Below, one piece after another: positions 7,953 through 9,987 of a DNA stretch of 9,987 nucleotides. The stretch spans positions 1 to 9,987 of the forward strand of contig DAINSQ010000170.1 in the NCBI GenBank assembly GCA_036741235.1. The letters run 5' to 3'. Below the pieces are notes generated by a model. That model saw only the letters and a program-made list of their open reading frames with translations. It ran no database searches and was not told where the DNA came from. The number at the start of each line of letters is the position of its first letter. Positions within the stretch are counted from its first letter, which is position 1. Both the position numbers and the translations under genes were made by a program. The DNA is from JABWBR01 sp036741235. Lineage in GTDB: Bacteria > Bacteroidota > Bacteroidia > Chitinophagales > Saprospiraceae.

Positions 7953-7970
7953 AACGGTTCTTCAACCGTT
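7953..7970. terminator. Seven-pair hairpin downstream of hemF
   Basis: AACGGTT (7953-7959) and AACCGTT (7964-7970) are perfect inverted repeats around a four-base loop (CTTC on plus, GAAG on minus). The hairpin lies about 57 bases past the hemF stop, in the position of a 3' end structure. In the hemF direction no T-tract follows. A T8 run exists only on the plus side at 7989-7996, too far away. It is therefore a plausible transcript-end or RNA-stability hairpin rather than a textbook intrinsic terminator. Confidence 0.4.
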
Positions 7971-8026
7971 GTGAATGCAATATAAGCGTTTTTTTTAAAT
8001 TTGAAAAGTATTTAACATTTTTAAAT

Positions 8027-8923
8027 TCAAACCCAATTTACGCCTTTCACCAGCATCGATTGTGTGAATGCTTCGGGACTACCGGGTTGGGGCTCAAATT
8101 CGTAGGGCCATTGGGCTGTTGGCGGCAGGCTCATCAGGATAGAAGCGGTGCGGCCGTCGGTATCGAGGCCGAATTTTGTGCCCTTATCCCAAAGCAAATT
8201 GAATTCCACGTAGCGCCCCCGGCGGAGGTATTGCCAGCGCCGTTCATCGTTTGAAAAGGCCTTGTCTTTGTTGTTGGCCAGCAGAGGCAGATAAACCGGG
8301 CAGAAAGTTTGGCCTACATCCTGCACAAAAGCCCAGCGCGAAGCTTTTGAGAACGGCGTTTCCGGCCCCAGCCTGTCGAAAAAAATACCGCCGACACCCC
8401 GGGTTTCCTTGCGATGCGGGAGGTAGAAATAATCGTCGGCCCACTGTTTGAACCCGGGGTAATACGACGCGTCGTGCCGGTCGCATGTATCTTTAAGCGT
8501 TAGATGAAAAAAGCGGGCTTCGGCTTCGCTGATATAATGGGGTGTCAGGTCGATACCACCGCCGAACCACCATCGGCCGTCGCTCATTTCGAAATAACGC
8601 ACATTCATGTGAATAATGGGCGTATGCGGATTGGCGGGGTGCAGCACGATAGAAACCCCGGTGGCAAAAAACTCGCCATTGCCCACTTGCAGCGCCTGGG
8701 CTATTTTTTCGGGCATGGGCCCCCATACTGCAGAAAAATTGACGCCCCCTTTTTCGATATGACGGCCTTCGATGACCCGGGTGCGCCCGCCGCCGCCGGC
8801 GCTGCGCTGCCAGCGGTCTTCGCGAAAGCTACCCTCGCCGTCGGCTTCGCTCAACCGGCGGCAAATATCATCTTGCAGCGACTCCATCCAGGCGGCTATC
8901 GCATCTTTTGACAAATCAGACAT
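8027..8923 (-). CDS. hemF: Coproporphyrinogen III oxidase, oxygen-dependent (HemF)
   Basis: This 298-residue protein is almost exactly the length of E. coli HemF (299). The enzyme decarboxylates coproporphyrinogen III to protoporphyrinogen IX using molecular oxygen, a late step of heme synthesis, and acts as a cytoplasmic dimer. Family blocks appear in order: EKGGVNFSAVWG (57-68), LHPANPHTPIIHMNVRYFE (94-112), WWFGGGIDLTPHY (118-130), the PROSITE-type signature KQWADDYFYLPH followed by RKETRGVGGIFFD (159-183), and YLRRGRYVEFNLLWDKGTKF (232-251). The conserved histidines of the family are present (His95, His105, His150 and His170 by position). The start at 8923 gives the normal N-terminus. The gene reads alone: the gap behind it is 441 bases, and the next gene in front is divergent. 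A promoter with a good -7 box lies about 50 bases upstream. No other heme gene is in view, and the anaerobic counterpart HemN is not in this window. The call is certain. Confidence 0.97.
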   Translation of the reverse strand: MSDLSKDAIAAWMESLQDDICRRLSEADGEGSFREDRWQRSAGGGGRTRVIEGRHIEKGGVNFSAVWGPMPEKIAQALQVGNGEFFATGVSIVLHPANPHTPIIHMNVRYFEMSDGRWWFGGGIDLTPHYISEAEARFFHLTLKDTCDRHDASYYPGFKQWADDYFYLPHRKETRGVGGIFFDRLGPETPFSKASRWAFVQDVGQTFCPVYLPLLANNKDKAFSNDERRWQYLRRGRYVEFNLLWDKGTKFGLDTDGRTASILMSLPPTAQWPYEFEPQPGSPEAFTQSMLVKGVNWV

Positions 8924-8953
8924 TCGATTATTGTTGACAGTAGCGTTTGAAAT

Positions 8954-8967
8954 GCGTTAATTTACGC
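8954..8967. promoter_or_regulatory. Near-perfect palindrome at the predicted hemF transcription start
   Basis: GCGTTAATTTACGC is a 14-base palindrome with a single unmatched pair of positions (12 of 14 bases symmetrical). It sits in the short divergent gap, just downstream of the hemF -7 box, so it overlaps the expected start of transcription. That would suit a repressor operator for hemF or for both genes. No known regulator motif is recognised, and a 14-base palindrome can arise by chance. Confidence 0.3.
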
Positions 8968-8970
8968 CTG

Positions 8971-8997
8971 CAAAGGTATGGCGCATGTTACGCCCAA
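8971..8997 (-). promoter_or_regulatory. Bacteroidota-type promoter for hemF
   Basis: Reading leftward, the -7 box is TACCTTTG (8978-8971), a perfect TAnnTTTG. ATTG at 8998-8995 can supply the -33 TTG with 16 bases between, the same spacing as in the promoter of the rlmI-like gene. The transcript would start near 8963-8966, giving a leader of about 40 bases before the hemF ATG. The box overlaps the ATG at 8978, which argues against using that codon as the start of the phosphorylase gene. Confidence 0.6.
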
Positions 8998-9022
8998 TAT
9001 TCATCTCAAGGTCAAAAACGTT

Positions 9023-9910
9023 ATGAAACCTATTTCTTCCGCAGAATACATCCTCAACGAAGACGGCAGTATTTATCACCTGCATTTGCGCCCCGAGGGC
9101 CTGGCCGACCTGGTGCTGACCGTGGGCGACCCCCAGCGCGTGGGGCTCATTTCGCGCTATTTTGACGAAATCGACACGCAAACTTCCAAACGCGAGTTTG
9201 TGACGCATACCGGCCGCATTGGCAATCGACGTATCACGGTGATCTCAACGGGCATCGGCACCGATAATATCGATATTGTGGTCAACGAACTCGATGCCCT
9301 GTGCAATATCGACCCCGAGACGCGGCTGCCCCGCGAACACAAAAAACAACTTACCTTCCTCAGGGTCGGCACTTCGGGCGGGCTGCAACCCGATCTCGAA
9401 CCCGGCACGGTGTTGATCTCGGCTTTTGGAGTAGGGCTCGACAACCTGATGCAGTTTTATGATTATCAAAATAACCTTGAAGAACTGGAGTTGTACGATA
9501 GCCTGATGGCTTTTTTCAGCGAAACGGGGCCGCTGCCGGTTAATCCTTATGTCTTTGCCGCCGACCGCGGCTTGCTGCAGTCTTTTGCCCCTTCCCTACC
9601 CCGCGGTATTACGCTGACCTGCCCGGGTTTTTACGGCCCCCAGGGTCGCCAACTTCGGGGCCCGCTGGTAATGGGCAACGACGCGGTACTTAATATGCAG
9701 CGCTTTAAGTTCAAGGACTATTTTATCTCCAATTTCGAAATGGAAACTTCAGCTTTGTTTGGCCTGAGCGCTCTGTTGGGCCACAAAGCGCTGTCATGCA
9801 ATGTGTTATTAGCCAATAGAACGAAAGGCACGTTTAGCGAAGACCCTTCCAAAGAGGTCGATACGCTCGTGAAGACGGTGCTGGAGGAGATTGAGGGGGG
9901 GGGGATTTAG
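9023..9910 (+). CDS. Nucleoside phosphorylase, uridine phosphorylase-like
   Basis: With the ATG at 9023 this is a 295-residue member of the PNP/UDP phosphorylase superfamily, which splits a nucleoside with phosphate into free base and ribose 1-phosphate (pyrimidine or purine salvage, cytoplasm). Motifs from this start: phosphate-binding GDPQRV (35-40), STGIGTDN (75-82), RVGTSGG (114-120), the base-binding stretch FYGPQGRQLR (203-212) with Gln and Arg as in uridine phosphorylases, ribose-binding EMET (239-242) and LANRT (263-267). The Q/R pattern favours uridine over purine nucleosides, but specificity is inferred. It is some 40 residues longer than E. coli Udp. An in-frame ATG at 8978 would add 15 residues. 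I prefer 9023 because the upstream one lies in the hemF promoter box, 9023 has an A-rich lead-in, and the sequence from MKPISSAEYIL looks like the natural family start. The C-terminus ends in EGGGI, encoded by a G10 run. No partner salvage gene is visible. Confidence 0.88.
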   Translation: MKPISSAEYILNEDGSIYHLHLRPEGLADLVLTVGDPQRVGLISRYFDEIDTQTSKREFVTHTGRIGNRRITVISTGIGTDNIDIVVNELDALCNIDPETRLPREHKKQLTFLRVGTSGGLQPDLEPGTVLISAFGVGLDNLMQFYDYQNNLEELELYDSLMAFFSETGPLPVNPYVFAADRGLLQSFAPSLPRGITLTCPGFYGPQGRQLRGPLVMGNDAVLNMQRFKFKDYFISNFEMETSALFGLSALLGHKALSCNVLLANRTKGTFSEDPSKEVDTLVKTVLEEIEGGGI

Positions 9911-9932
9911 GTTGTGGGTTGTGGGTTGTGGG
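9895..9932 (+). other. G10 run plus GGG tracts, potential G-quadruplex
   Basis: Ten consecutive G (9895-9904) encode the last Gly residues of the phosphorylase. After the stop, GGG tracts lie at 9916-9918, 9923-9925 and 9930-9932, separated by TTGT loops. With three G of the run this makes four GGG tracts, one loop being 11 bases, so a quadruplex in the mRNA or coding DNA strand is possible. Folding is not shown. Confidence 0.4.
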
Positions 9933-9938
9933 TTGTTT
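9911..9938. repeat. Period-7 tandem array
   Basis: Three exact copies of GTTGTGG (9911-9931) and a partial fourth, GTTGTTT (9932-9938), begin at the base after the phosphorylase stop codon. The array merges directly into the period-8 array to its right. The repetition is seen directly; its role is unknown. Confidence 0.9.
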
Positions 9939-9964
9939 ATAAGTTTAATAGTTTATAGGTTTAT
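9933..9964. repeat. Degenerate period-8 tandem array
   Basis: Four 8-base units resembling TAGTTTAT follow one another: TTGTTTAT, AAGTTTAA, TAGTTTAT and AGGTTTAT. The GTTTATAG at 9951-9958 also has an inverted copy, CTATAAAC, at 9978-9985. The array or its inverted partner may continue beyond the right edge of the window. It supplies several stop codons in more than one frame after the phosphorylase gene. Confidence 0.7.
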
Positions 9965-9987
9965 GAATAAGAGTGTACTATAAACCC

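Larger units (their letters stand above)
7586..8026. other. 441-base non-coding gap between the macroglobulin gene and hemF
   Basis: I find no convincing gene here. The short open frames on both strands have no recognisable domain and run through the promoter-like and repeat sequences. The gap must hold the macroglobulin promoter (right to left) and the end of the hemF transcript, which also reads right to left. Visible elements are a weak -7-like box (7679-7686), an A7 run at 7722-7728, a direct repeat around a small hairpin (7830-7857), a perfect -7 box on the minus strand (7920-7927), a seven-pair hairpin (7953-7970), and a strongly A/T-rich stretch from about 7979 up to the hemF stop. Confidence 0.6.

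Noticed and set aside
7979..8031. TTTGAA/TTCAAA inverted repeat around the hemF stop as a terminator
   Set aside because: Only A/T-rich six-base arms 20 bases apart; expected by chance in this A/T-rich stretch.
8978..9022. ATG at 8978 as the start of the phosphorylase
   Set aside because: It lies inside the hemF -7 box. The 15 extra residues do not look like the family N-terminus, and the ATG at 9023 has an A-rich lead-in typical of the phylum. It remains possible but less likely.

Overview
The window looks like chromosomal DNA of a member of Bacteroidota. The evidence is two copies of the TAnnTTTG promoter box typical of that phylum, starts without Shine-Dalgarno sequences, a very large lipoprotein-type alpha-2-macroglobulin of the Bacteroidota kind, and short-period tandem arrays at gene ends. 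The base composition, about half G+C by eye, would fit the Saprospiria/Chitinophagia side of the phylum better than Bacteroides or Flavobacterium. That placement is inference.

Layout from left to right: a period-8 tandem array (1-58); a small secreted or outer-membrane beta-barrel-like protein (minus, 60-635); a divergent gap with a promoter; an RlmI-type 23S rRNA methyltransferase (plus, 737-1915); a 45-base convergent gap with a hairpin; an 1874-residue alpha-2-macroglobulin lipoprotein with an intact CLEQ thioester motif (minus, 1961-7585); a 441-base non-coding gap with a promoter-like box, a direct repeat and hairpins; aerobic coproporphyrinogen III oxidase HemF (minus, 8027-8923); a short divergent gap with a promoter and a small palindrome; and a uridine-phosphorylase-type nucleoside phosphorylase (plus, 9023-9910). 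The last gene ends in a G10 run followed by period-7 and period-8 arrays.

The five genes are mostly single transcription units, in divergent or convergent pairs, with no obvious shared pathway: envelope protein, ribosome modification, periplasmic protease trapping, heme synthesis and nucleoside salvage. HemF needs oxygen, so the cell probably lives at least partly aerobically. I see no CRISPR array, tRNA, rRNA, transposase or phage gene. I do not see a clearly new multi-gene system. The least explained parts are the non-coding sequences: the tandem arrays next to stop codons, the G-rich end of the phosphorylase gene, and the 7586-8026 gap.
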